Shown: one piece after another, positions 1-5,226 of the stretch
Layout: every line of letters starts with the position of its first letter
Numbering within the stretch: position 1 is the stretch's first letter
Origin: Acidimicrobiaceae bacterium
GTDB taxonomy: Bacteria > Actinomycetota > Acidimicrobiia > Acidimicrobiales > RAAP-2
Direction of reading: 5' to 3'
Assembly (NCBI GenBank): GCA_003157945.1
Contig: PMFY01000122.1
Location: forward strand, 322 to 5,547
DNA length: 5,226 nt
Notes under the pieces: model-generated
Told to the model about the DNA's origin: nothing
Seen by the model: only the letters and a program-made list of their open reading frames with translations
Database searches by the model: none
Translations under genes and position numbers: made by a program

Positions 1-314
1 AGGCCCTCGCCGCCGAACAGCTCGAGCAGATGGGCCACGGTGCGCTGGACCGCGGTCGCGGGGTAGGCGGAGCGCTCGGGCGGCACCGTGGCGTCGAGGT
101 GGTCGATGATGTCGACGGTGTCCTGGACGATGGTGCCGTCGGGTGTCTGCAGCACCGGGATGATCCACCGGCCGATGACCGGCTCGATCTCGCCGCTGTA
201 GCGGGGGTCACCCGGTGCCCGCTCGACGTAGCCGATGCGGTGGGTGCGCAGGTAGGAGCGGGCCTTGCCCGAGTAGAGCGAGGCGGGCATGGCGTACAGG
301 ACGTAGGGGTCCAT
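1..314 (-). CDS. Glutathione S-transferase-like protein, N-terminal part (cut by window edge)
   Basis: The first 104 codons of a minus-strand gene are visible, starting at the ATG at 314-312 and running out of the left edge. AGGAG (minus strand, 326-322) lies 7 bases ahead of the start. The residues fit a GST thioredoxin-fold N-terminal domain: a beta strand and loop (YVLYAMPASLYSGKARSYL, residues 4-22), the cis-proline loop WIIPVLQTPDG (50-60, Pro53), then QDTVDIIDHLD (64-74) where GSTs bind the glutathione gamma-glutamyl group. In classical GSTs this last site is usually Glu/Asp-Ser; here it is Asp65-Thr66, seen in some bacterial GST-like families. A helical stretch after residue 88 looks like the start of the C-terminal domain. 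Such proteins typically conjugate or reductively process electrophiles in the cytosol, but the substrate is unknown. The gene diverges from the operon to its right and shares the palindrome-rich intergenic region, so co-regulation is likely. Confidence 0.82.
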   Translation of the reverse strand, partial: MDPYVLYAMPASLYSGKARSYLRTHRIGYVERAPGDPRYSGEIEPVIGRWIIPVLQTPDGTIVQDTVDIIDHLDATVPPERSAYPATAVQRTVAHLLELFGGEG

Positions 315-393
315 GACGGGTCTCCTGTTCCGTGGGGACGGTCGGCTGCCGCGGTGTGGGTGGCCGGCCGTCGGGTCCGGTTGGCGAGTGTAT

Positions 394-437
394 CTTCTGT
401 CAGCTACCTTGACACATGTCATCGGGATTGACAGAAG
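394..437. promoter_or_regulatory. Tandem/nested palindromic operator, probable TetR-type site
   Basis: Four half-sites are placed regularly: TGTCA (398-402), TGACA (410-414), TGTCA (417-421) and TGACA (429-433). They make two copies of TGTCA-N7-TGACA, 17 bp each (398-414 and 417-433), with centres 19 bp apart. The whole block is also symmetric about 415.5: CTTCTGTCA (394-402) is the exact reverse complement of TGACAGAAG (429-437), and the inner TGACA/TGTCA arms pair about the same centre. Paired dimer sites of this size are typical of TetR-family repressors. The site lies in the shared upstream region of the GST gene and the operon, and a TetR gene sits inside that operon, so autoregulation is the simplest reading. 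Binding by that protein is inferred. Confidence 0.75.
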
Positions 438-443
438 TGGTGG

Positions 444-459
444 CCGCCCGAGCGGGCGG
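444..459 (+). other. GC-rich inverted repeat in the leader of the operon's first gene
   Basis: CCGCCCG (444-450) and CGGGCGG (453-459) are perfect 7-base complementary arms separated by AG. In RNA they would fold into a tight hairpin about 6 bases ahead of the Shine-Dalgarno sequence of the DUF2855 gene. No U-tract follows, so it is not a standard terminator. It may stabilise the 5' end, tune ribosome access, or simply reflect high GC. Confidence 0.4.
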
Positions 460-480
460 GCATCCGGGGGAGGACCGGCA

Positions 481-1587
481 ATGGACATCGAAGTCGCACG
501 CGGCCAGCTGCAGCGGTGGCGGACGGTGGAGTCCGCCCCCCGTGACCTCGCCGAGGGGGAGGTCCGACTGCGGGTCGAGCGGTTCGGCTTCTCGTCCAAC
601 AACGTCACGTACGCGGTGATCGGCGACATGCTCCACTACTGGGACTTCTTTCCGGCGTCCCCGGCGGACACCGGCGACGACACGAACTGGGGCCGGGTGC
701 CGGCCTGGGGTTTCACCGAGGTGGTCGAGACCCGTTCCCCCGACGTGGTGGTGGGGGAGCGGCTCTTCGGTTTCGTGCCGATGTCGACCGAGCTGGTCGT
801 CCTGGCCGGCCGAGCCGACGGTGCCACCGTCTCCGACGTGTCGCCCCACCGTGCCGGTCTCGCCGGTGCGTACAACAGCCTCCGGCGGTGTGCCGCCGAC
901 CCGACCTGGCGCCCCGACCGGGAGGAGCTGCAGATGCTCCTCTTCCCGCTCTTCCTCACCTCATACCTCATCGACGACTTCCTGGCCGACCCGGACGGCC
1001 CCGGGGCGACGCAGGTCATCGTCACCAGCGCCTCGGCGAAGACCTCGATCGGTCTCGCCCACCGGCTGCGGGCCCGTGGGCGGCACGCCGTCGGCCTCAC
1101 CTCGGCCGGCAACGCCGACTTCTGCCGGTCGCTCGGCGTCTATGACCAGGTGCTCGGTTACGACGACGTGGACTCGATCGCCGCCGATCCCTCCGTGCTG
1201 GTGGACGTGGCCGGGAACCAGGACGTCGTCGGTGCGGTGCACCGCCGCCTGGGCGCCGGGCTGGCCAGCTCCCTCATCGTCGGTGACACCCACTGGGACC
1301 ACCCGCCGGACGCGGACGCCGGCGGACTGCCCGGACCGCCTCCCACGTTCTTCTTCGCACCCGGCCAGATGACCAAGCGGGCCGGCGACTGGGGTCCCGA
1401 GGAGCTGGACCGCCGGCTGGCCGCCGCCTGGGGCACCTACGCCGACTGGGTGGCGGGCTGGCTCACCCTGGAGCACGTCGCCGGCCCCGACGCCGTCATC
1501 GACGTCTTCCGCACCTATCTGTCCGGCCGCGTCGACCCACGGGTCGGCACGATCTGCACCCTCGCGACCCGGGAGGTCCCCGCATGA
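481..1587 (+). CDS. DUF2855 family protein (MDR/zinc-alcohol-dehydrogenase-like fold)
   Basis: This 368-residue protein resembles the DUF2855 family, whose members are usually of about this length and have no firmly established reaction. Recognisable stretches are an N-terminal barrel-like part with FGFSSNNVTYAVIGDMLHYWDFF (about residues 36-58) and WGRVPAWGFTEVV (68-80), and a Rossmann-like half starting near residue 179 with VIVTSASAKTSIGLAHRLRARG. The latter corresponds to the nucleotide-binding strand and helix of medium-chain reductases, although the usual GxGxxG is replaced by SASAKTS. No zinc-ligand cysteine cluster is evident. The ATG at 481 is chosen because GGGGGAGG (466-473) sits 7 bases before it and family similarity begins there. 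An in-frame ATG at 313 would add 56 non-family-like residues and run through the operator. It is the first gene of the operon and its stop overlaps the next start (ATGA, 1584-1587), implying translational coupling. A reductase or related role is inference only. Confidence 0.8.
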   Translation: MDIEVARGQLQRWRTVESAPRDLAEGEVRLRVERFGFSSNNVTYAVIGDMLHYWDFFPASPADTGDDTNWGRVPAWGFTEVVETRSPDVVVGERLFGFVPMSTELVVLAGRADGATVSDVSPHRAGLAGAYNSLRRCAADPTWRPDREELQMLLFPLFLTSYLIDDFLADPDGPGATQVIVTSASAKTSIGLAHRLRARGRHAVGLTSAGNADFCRSLGVYDQVLGYDDVDSIAADPSVLVDVAGNQDVVGAVHRRLGAGLASSLIVGDTHWDHPPDADAGGLPGPPPTFFFAPGQMTKRAGDWGPEELDRRLAAAWGTYADWVAGWLTLEHVAGPDAVIDVFRTYLSGRVDPRVGTICTLATREVPA

Positions 1588-2453
1588 AGTTCGGCATCGT
1601 CTTCGCCAACACCGGCCCCTTCGTCGACCCGGAGGGCGCCGTCGGACTGGCCCGGGCCGCCGAGGCCGCGGGGTTCGAGTCGCTGTGGACCGTGGAGCAC
1701 ACGGTGGTGCCGGCCGGGTACGAGTCGACGTACCCCTACGACCGCTCGGGGCGGATGCCCGGCTCCGACGACGCGCCGATCCCGGACCCGCTGGTGTGGC
1801 TGGCCTTCCTCGCCTCGGCCACCACCACCATCAATCTGGCGACGGGGATCCTGATCCAGCCCCAGCGGAACCCGGTGGTCCTGGCCAAGGAGGTCGCCAC
1901 CCTCGACCACCTGTCCGGCGGGCGCGTGCAGCTCGGCGTGGGCGTGGGCTGGTTGGAGGAGGAGTTCGACGCCATCGGCATCCCCTTCACCGAGCGCGGA
2001 CGGCGCACCGATGACGGCATCGCCGCCATGCGGGCGCTGTGGAGCCAGGACCAGGCCACCTACGAGGGGGAGTTCACCTCGTTCACGGACTGCATCTGCC
2101 GGCCGCGCCCGGTCGGTGGCACCGTGCCCGTGCACATCGGTGGCCACACGGAGGTGGCGGCGCGGCGGGCGGGTCGCATCGGCGACGGGTTCTTCCCGGC
2201 GTCGGGAAGCCACGAGGTCCTCGGCGGGCTGTTCGATGTGGTCCGCCGCACCGCGGAGGAGTCGGGACGTGACCCGGCCACCATCGAGATCACCTGCGGC
2301 GGCAACGGCGTCTTCGGTCCCGGCGCACTCGACGAGGCGGCGGCCCTGGCCGAGCTCGGGGTCGACCGCATCGTGATCCCGTCCTTCCTCTTCTGGAAGG
2401 ACACCGCCGCGGCACTCGCCGCCTACGGCGACGAGGTCATCGACCGGGTCTGA
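1584..2453 (+). CDS. LLM-class oxidoreductase, probably F420-dependent
   Basis: This 289-residue luciferase-like TIM-barrel protein matches the actinobacterial LLM group usually annotated as F420-dependent (TIGR03619-type). Seen in order: the first strand MKFGIVFANTGPF (1-13); a helix and strand ARAAEAAGFESLWTVEHTVVP (23-43), typical of the substrate/cofactor pocket; ATGILIQPQRNPVVLAKEVATLDHLSGGRVQLGVGVGW (86-123), the most conserved block of the superfamily; EEEFDAIGIPFTERGRRTDD, which follows it; and the late strand PVHIGG near residue 186. Enzymes of this kind transfer hydride between F420H2 (or use FMNH2 with O2) and small organic substrates in the cytosol. Cofactor choice cannot be proven from sequence alone. 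GGGAGG (1571-1576) lies 7 bases before the ATG, inside the end of the DUF2855 gene. The length is normal and the frame is intact. Confidence 0.9.
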   Translation: MKFGIVFANTGPFVDPEGAVGLARAAEAAGFESLWTVEHTVVPAGYESTYPYDRSGRMPGSDDAPIPDPLVWLAFLASATTTINLATGILIQPQRNPVVLAKEVATLDHLSGGRVQLGVGVGWLEEEFDAIGIPFTERGRRTDDGIAAMRALWSQDQATYEGEFTSFTDCICRPRPVGGTVPVHIGGHTEVAARRAGRIGDGFFPASGSHEVLGGLFDVVRRTAEESGRDPATIEITCGGNGVFGPGALDEAAALAELGVDRIVIPSFLFWKDTAAALAAYGDEVIDRV

Positions 2454-2526
2454 CCGGGCCACCACCCGGGCCACCCCGGCCACCATCGACACGCCGCCGC
2501 AGGGTGGCCACAGGAAGGACGAGACC
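2454..2526 (+). repeat. Intergenic spacer with three 10-bp direct repeats and a possible hairpin
   Basis: This 73-base gap between the LLM and SDR genes begins with CCGGGCCACC (2454-2463), an identical copy (2466-2475) and a near copy CCCGGCCACC (2475-2484). GGCCACC (2478-2484) can pair with GGTGGCC (2503-2509), giving a 7-bp stem with an 18-base loop just before the ribosome binding site AGGAAGG (2512-2518), which precedes the SDR start by 8 bases. There is no U-run, so a terminator is not supported. The structure could modulate translation of the downstream gene. Confidence 0.45.
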
Positions 2527-3348
2527 ATGGAGTTGAGCGGACGCACCGCCGTCGTCACCGGAGCCGCCTCGGGAATCGGACTGGCGCTCACCGAGCGCTT
2601 CCTGTCCGAGGGGATGTCGGTCGTCATGGCCGACATCGAGCAGCCGGCCCTCGAGCGGGAGGCGGCCCGCATCGCCGACGCCGGCGGACGGGTGCTCCCG
2701 GTGGTGTGCGACGTGTCCGACCCGGACCAGGTGGCCGGCCTGCGGGACACCGCCGTCGCCGCCCACGGTGCCGTCCACCTGCTGTGCAACAACGCGGGCG
2801 TGGCCAACGGGCAGGTCAACCACCGGACGAAGCCCGGCACGTGGCAGTGGGTGGTGGGGGTGAACGTGCTGGGCCCCGCCTACGGGGTGAGCGCGTTCGT
2901 CCCGCTGATGCTCGAACAGGGTGAGGGCCATGTGGTCAACACGGCGTCGGAGGCCGGGCTCACGTCGTCGCCCGTGCTCGGTCCGTACCACGCCACCAAG
3001 TACGCCGTGGTGGGGCTGTCCGAGTCGCTGGCCATGGAGCTCGAGGGGACCGGTGTGGGCGTCACGTGCCTGTGCCCGGAGCTCGTGGCCACCCGGATCT
3101 TCGAGTCCACCCGCAACGCCCCCGAGGCCCTCGGGTTCCCGCCGCCCCCGGTCGTCCCGGTCGAGCAGATGGAGCAGTTCATGGCGACGGTGGCCATGGC
3201 CCCGGCCGACCTGGCCGCCGATGTGGCCTACGCGGTGCGTGCCGGGCGCTTCTGGGTCATCACCCATCAGGTGACGCTGGGGCGGGTCCACGACCGGAAC
3301 CGGCGGCTCGAGCAGGGACACAATCCGAAGTTCGGCCACGGGGTCTAG
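2527..3348 (+). CDS. Short-chain dehydrogenase/reductase (SDR), classical type
   Basis: This 273-residue protein is a classical SDR, an NAD(P)-dependent oxidoreductase of alcohols and ketones. All hallmark elements are present: the nucleotide-binding TGAASGIG (11-18), Asp36 at the end of beta2 (favouring NAD(H) over NADP(H)), CDVSD (61-65), NNAG (88-91), and the catalytic tetrad Asn113, Ser141, Tyr154 and Lys158 (YHATK). The C-terminal part after about residue 185 contains a proline-rich segment (GFPPPPVVPVEQ), a likely substrate-loop region, and ends in RRLEQGHNPKFGHGV. There is no signal peptide, so it is cytosolic. AGGAAGG precedes the ATG by 8 bases. The following tetR gene starts 4 bases after the stop. 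The substrate is not readable; context next to an LLM enzyme and a dehalogenase suggests oxidation of an alcohol or reduction of a ketone in a catabolic route. Confidence 0.95.
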   Translation: MELSGRTAVVTGAASGIGLALTERFLSEGMSVVMADIEQPALEREAARIADAGGRVLPVVCDVSDPDQVAGLRDTAVAAHGAVHLLCNNAGVANGQVNHRTKPGTWQWVVGVNVLGPAYGVSAFVPLMLEQGEGHVVNTASEAGLTSSPVLGPYHATKYAVVGLSESLAMELEGTGVGVTCLCPELVATRIFESTRNAPEALGFPPPPVVPVEQMEQFMATVAMAPADLAADVAYAVRAGRFWVITHQVTLGRVHDRNRRLEQGHNPKFGHGV

Positions 3349-3352
3349 GCGG

Positions 3353-3982
3353 ATGGCGGCGGTGACGACGGCGCCGGAGGACGCGACGGCGCCGGACCGG
3401 GCGGTGGACGGCCGGTCGGCCATCCGCGACCGCAACCGCGACGCCGTGCTCGACGCCGTCCTCGACCTGTTCTCCGAGGACAACCTCAGCCCGGGACCCG
3501 AGGAGGTGGCGGAGCGGGCCGGACTGTCGGTGCGGTCCGTCTACCGCTATTTCGAGGACCACGACGCGCTCTCCCGGGCCGCCATCGAGCGTCAGCTCGA
3601 GCGGGTGGGCCCGCTGCTGCTGCTGCCGGCCATCGGCGAGGGCGCCCTCGACGAACGGATCGCCAGGTTCGTGGAGGTCCGGCTCCGCCTCCAGGCCGCG
3701 GCCGGGCCGGCCCTGCGGGCCACGCGGATCCGGGCCACGTTCGACCCGGTGGTGCGCGACCAGTTCGACGCCGACCGCATCCGCCTGCGGGAGCAGGTCG
3801 AGCGCCAGTTCGCCCCCGAGCTCACCGCCATGGCCCCGGACCGGGCCCGGGCCCGGCTCGCCGCGGTCGACGCCCTGTCGGCCTTCGAGTCCCTGGACCG
3901 GTACCTCGTGCACCTCGGGCTGGAGCCGGGCGAGGCGGGCGTCCTGCTGGCCGACGCCCTGTGCGCTCTGCTGACCGGCTGA
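3353..3982 (+). CDS. TetR-family transcriptional regulator
   Basis: This 209-residue protein has a typical TetR size and layout. A disordered, Ala/Pro/Asp-rich leader of about 20 residues is followed by helix 1 (RNRDAVLDAVLDLFSED, about 27-43) and the helix-turn-helix EEVAERAGLSVRSVYRYFEDHDAL (50-73), whose SVYRYF is the classic recognition-helix end. The remaining roughly 135 residues are helical and variable, as expected for a ligand-binding and dimerisation domain. The start lies 4 bases after the SDR stop with only a weak GGGG (3340-3343) as Shine-Dalgarno, so translation probably depends on coupling to the SDR. A GTG at codon 4 is an alternative start. Its position inside the operon and the TetR-like double palindrome upstream of the first gene suggest it represses this operon and perhaps the divergent GST gene, released by a pathway compound. 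This target assignment is inferred. Confidence 0.92.
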   Translation: MAAVTTAPEDATAPDRAVDGRSAIRDRNRDAVLDAVLDLFSEDNLSPGPEEVAERAGLSVRSVYRYFEDHDALSRAAIERQLERVGPLLLLPAIGEGALDERIARFVEVRLRLQAAAGPALRATRIRATFDPVVRDQFDADRIRLREQVERQFAPELTAMAPDRARARLAAVDALSAFESLDRYLVHLGLEPGEAGVLLADALCALLTG

Positions 3983-4003
3983 CCGACCACCACGACCACC
4001 CAC

Positions 4004-4017
4004 CGGCCCGCGGGCCG
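4004..4017. repeat. Perfect 14-bp palindrome between tetR and the DUF1330-like gene
   Basis: CGGCCCGCGGGCCG is fully self-complementary without a central spacer. It lies in the 52-base gap (3983-4034), directly before the ribosome binding site AAAGGAA (4021-4027). With no loop and no U-tract it is not a convincing terminator. It could be a weak hairpin that affects translation, or chance in high-GC DNA. Confidence 0.35.
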
Positions 4018-4034
4018 CAGAAAGGAACGACACC

Positions 4035-4739
4035 ATGGCAGACAGGCTGGAGTACCCCTTCGGGTCCATCGACGTGGGGACCGCAGGCCGCTGGATGCAG
4101 CTCCCGCCCGGGGACGACGGTGCGGTGTGGATGCTCAACCTCATGAAGTACAAGCCGCTGGCCGACTACGGCGACGGGGGTGGTCCGGCGATCACGGGCC
4201 GGGAGGCCGACGACGTCTATGCGCCGACCGCCGTCCTCGCCGATCTGGGTGCGACGGTGCCCCTCTTCGGCGACGTCATCCGCCAGGTGGCGGACGACGT
4301 CGCCTGGGAGCGCATCGGCATCGTCCGCTACCCGAGCCGGGCGTCGTTCTTCGAGATGCAGAGGCGGGACGACTTCAAGGCGCAGTACGTGCACAAGAAG
4401 GCCGGCATGGAGACGACCATCGTGATGGGCTGCGTCCCGCTCACCGTCGCCGAGCCGGCCGACGCCGGCCGCGGGCCGCTGGTCATGCGCGTACGCCGGT
4501 TCGCCGACGGCGCCGTGCCCGGACCGGATCCCGACGGCGTCGTGCCCGTGGCCCACTTCGCCGTCGACGGGGTCATCCTCGGTGACGGCCGCCGGTGGGA
4601 CGACGTGCGCTTCGACCGGATGGCCGACGATGCGGTGGCGGACCTGGCCGACACGTCCGGCCTGGCCGACCAGGTCGTGGTGGTCATCGACCCGTTGATC
4701 GAGGACCTGATCGGGTCCGTCACGTCGGCGGGGGAGTGA
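4035..4739 (+). CDS. DUF1330-like protein (predicted dimeric alpha/beta-barrel fold)
   Basis: This 234-residue protein shows features of DUF1330/ferredoxin-like alpha-beta-barrel proteins in its first 130 residues: a strand with the typical VWMLNLMKYKPLADY (31-45), GREADDVYAPTAVLADLGATVPLFGDV (55-81) forming helix and second strand, WERIGIVRYPSRASFFEMQRRDDF (91-114) as third strand and helix, and HKKAGMETTIVMG (120-132) as the last strand. DUF1330 proteins are often only about 95-100 residues, so this one is longer. Residues from about 147 form an extra C-terminal region (LVMRVRRFADG, VAHFAVDGVILGDGRRWDDVRF, QVVVVIDPLIEDL) that may be a degenerate second domain. No signal peptide or membrane segment is visible. 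AAAGGAA lies 7 bases ahead of the ATG. The reaction is unknown; the fold class includes small monooxygenases, isomerases and non-enzymatic binders. It sits 6 bases ahead of the dehalogenase gene, implying co-expression. Confidence 0.72.
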   Translation: MADRLEYPFGSIDVGTAGRWMQLPPGDDGAVWMLNLMKYKPLADYGDGGGPAITGREADDVYAPTAVLADLGATVPLFGDVIRQVADDVAWERIGIVRYPSRASFFEMQRRDDFKAQYVHKKAGMETTIVMGCVPLTVAEPADAGRGPLVMRVRRFADGAVPGPDPDGVVPVAHFAVDGVILGDGRRWDDVRFDRMADDAVADLADTSGLADQVVVVIDPLIEDLIGSVTSAGE

Positions 4740-4745
4740 CCGGCA

Positions 4746-5226
4746 GTGGACGTGCTGCGCACACCTGACGATCGCTTCGCCGGCCTGCCGGACTATGACT
4801 TCGCACCCCACTACCGCGAGGTGGTGGCCGTCGACGGTACCCGTCTGCGGTTCCACCACCTGGACGAGGGACCCCGGGGCGCCGCTCCCGTCCTGCTGCT
4901 CCACGGCAACCCGACCTGGTGCTACCTCTACCGTCACATGGTCCCCGGACTCGTCGCCCGCGGCCACCGGGTCGTGGCGCTCGACCTGATGGGCCTCGGG
5001 CGCTCCGACAAGCCGGTCGACCGCGACGAGTTCACGATGGCGGCCCACACCGACTGGATGGGGCAGTGGCTCGAGGCCGAGGACCTGCGCGACATCACCC
5101 TGTTCTGTCAGGACTGGGGCGGGATGCTGGGCCTCGCCCTGCTGCCCGACCACGGGGACCGCTTCGCTCGGGTCGTGGCGTCCAACACCGGTCTGCCGGA
5201 GGGGCAGGGCGCCAACGAGTTCATCG
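4746..5226 (+). CDS. Haloalkane dehalogenase-like alpha/beta hydrolase, N-terminal 160 residues (cut by window edge)
   Basis: The gene starts at GTG 4746, preceded by GGGGGAG (4730-4736) that overlaps the end of the previous gene, and runs out of the right edge. The start is supported because subfamily-I haloalkane dehalogenases begin with (M)xVLRTPDxRF...LPDYxFAPHY, exactly as seen in residues 1-23. Other landmarks: LDEGP (39-43), the oxyanion/halide loop HGNPTW (53-58), [12 protein letters not shown] (79-90), and the nucleophile elbow CQDWGG (121-126) with nucleophile Asp123 and adjacent halide-binding Trp124, then [15 protein letters not shown]. These enzymes hydrolyse carbon-halogen bonds in the cytosol to give alcohol and halide. 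The cap domain, its second halide-binding residue, and the catalytic His and acid lie outside the window, so activity on haloalkanes is not proven. An Asp-nucleophile relative such as an epoxide hydrolase is less likely given the N-terminus. Confidence 0.87.
   Translation, partial: MDVLRTPDDRFAGLPDYDFAPHYREVVAVDGTRLRFHHLDEGPRGAAPVLLLHGNPTWCYLYRHMVPGLVARGHRVVALDLMGLGRSDKPVDRDEFTMAAHTDWMGQWLEAEDLRDITLFCQDWGGMLGLALLPDHGDRFARVVASNTGLPEGQGANEFI

Larger units (their letters stand above)
315..480. promoter_or_regulatory. Divergent promoter/operator region
   Basis: This 166-base gap separates the start codons of two diverging genes, so it must hold promoters for both. The segment around 385-440 is clearly poorer in G+C (23 of 50 bases over 391-440) than the surrounding coding DNA. 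Candidate -10 hexamers of the actinobacterial TAnnnT type occur back to back: TATCTT (391-396) on the plus strand and TACACT (392-387) on the minus strand. No well-spaced -35 box accompanies either. TTGACA occurs at 409-414 and 428-433 but has no good -10 downstream, and these copies are better explained as arms of the operator palindromes. Exact promoter positions are therefore uncertain. Confidence 0.6.

Noticed and set aside
30..431. 133-codon plus-strand open frame at the left edge
   Set aside because: It is antisense to the GST-like gene, whose translation has clear thioredoxin-fold motifs and a ribosome binding site, and it runs through the operator.
409..433. TTGACA copies as consensus -35 boxes
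   Set aside because: No acceptable -10 hexamer lies 16-19 bases downstream of either copy; both are fully explained as arms of the repeated palindrome, though overlap with a promoter cannot be excluded.
313..480. Upstream ATG at 313 as the start of the DUF2855 gene
   Set aside because: The extra 56 residues do not resemble the family and would span the operator; the ATG at 481 has a strong Shine-Dalgarno at proper spacing.
1515..2840. 441-codon open frame on the minus strand
   Set aside because: It overlaps the convincing LLM and SDR genes antisense, its translation is Arg/Gly/His/Pro-rich with no family pattern, and long antisense open frames are expected in 70% GC DNA.
2437..3483. 348-codon open frame on the minus strand
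   Set aside because: It is antisense to the SDR gene, which has a complete catalytic tetrad; the minus-strand translation is His/Arg/Gly-rich without domain features.
4004..4017. Rho-independent terminator after tetR
   Set aside because: The palindrome has no loop and no following T-run, and the next gene follows within 20 bases with its own ribosome binding site.
3822..5153. 443-codon open frame on the minus strand
   Set aside because: It lies antisense to the DUF1330-like and dehalogenase genes, has low-complexity composition and no recognisable motif; it is a codon-bias shadow.

Overview
The window is about 70% G+C. It carries densely packed genes with strongly GC-biased third codon positions, Shine-Dalgarno sites about 7-9 bases ahead of most starts, and an LLM-family oxidoreductase of the type that usually uses F420. 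This suggests an actinobacterium, possibly from an environmental lineage such as Acidimicrobiia or a mycobacterial relative. The lineage is inferred; no rRNA or other marker gene is present.

Layout: a truncated glutathione S-transferase-like gene (1-314) is on the minus strand and reads out of the left edge. It diverges from six co-directional plus-strand genes: a DUF2855 protein (481-1587), an LLM-class flavin/F420 oxidoreductase (1584-2453), a short-chain dehydrogenase (2527-3348), a TetR-type regulator (3353-3982), a DUF1330-like protein (4035-4739), and the first 160 codons of a haloalkane dehalogenase-like alpha/beta hydrolase (from 4746, cut by the right edge). Gene junctions are a 4-base ATGA overlap, then gaps of 73, 4, 52 and 6 bases. 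No convincing terminator was seen inside the series, so it looks like one transcription unit.

The divergent intergenic region (315-480) holds the clearest non-coding signal. It is a relatively AT-rich patch (46% GC over 391-440) with four regularly placed TGTCA/TGACA half-sites. These form two tandem 17-bp palindromes (TGTCA-N7-TGACA) nested inside a larger symmetric element at 394-437. This looks like a double operator able to control both directions, and the TetR protein encoded in the operon is the obvious candidate ligand-responsive repressor.

Working together (inference): GST, haloalkane dehalogenase, SDR, a probable F420 oxidoreductase and two poorly characterised proteins (DUF2855, DUF1330-like) under a TetR switch fit an inducible pathway for uptake-independent breakdown or detoxification of a hydrophobic, perhaps halogenated, compound or an unusual carbonyl/lipid substrate. 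The substrate cannot be read from the sequence. No mobile element, CRISPR array, tRNA or rRNA was found.
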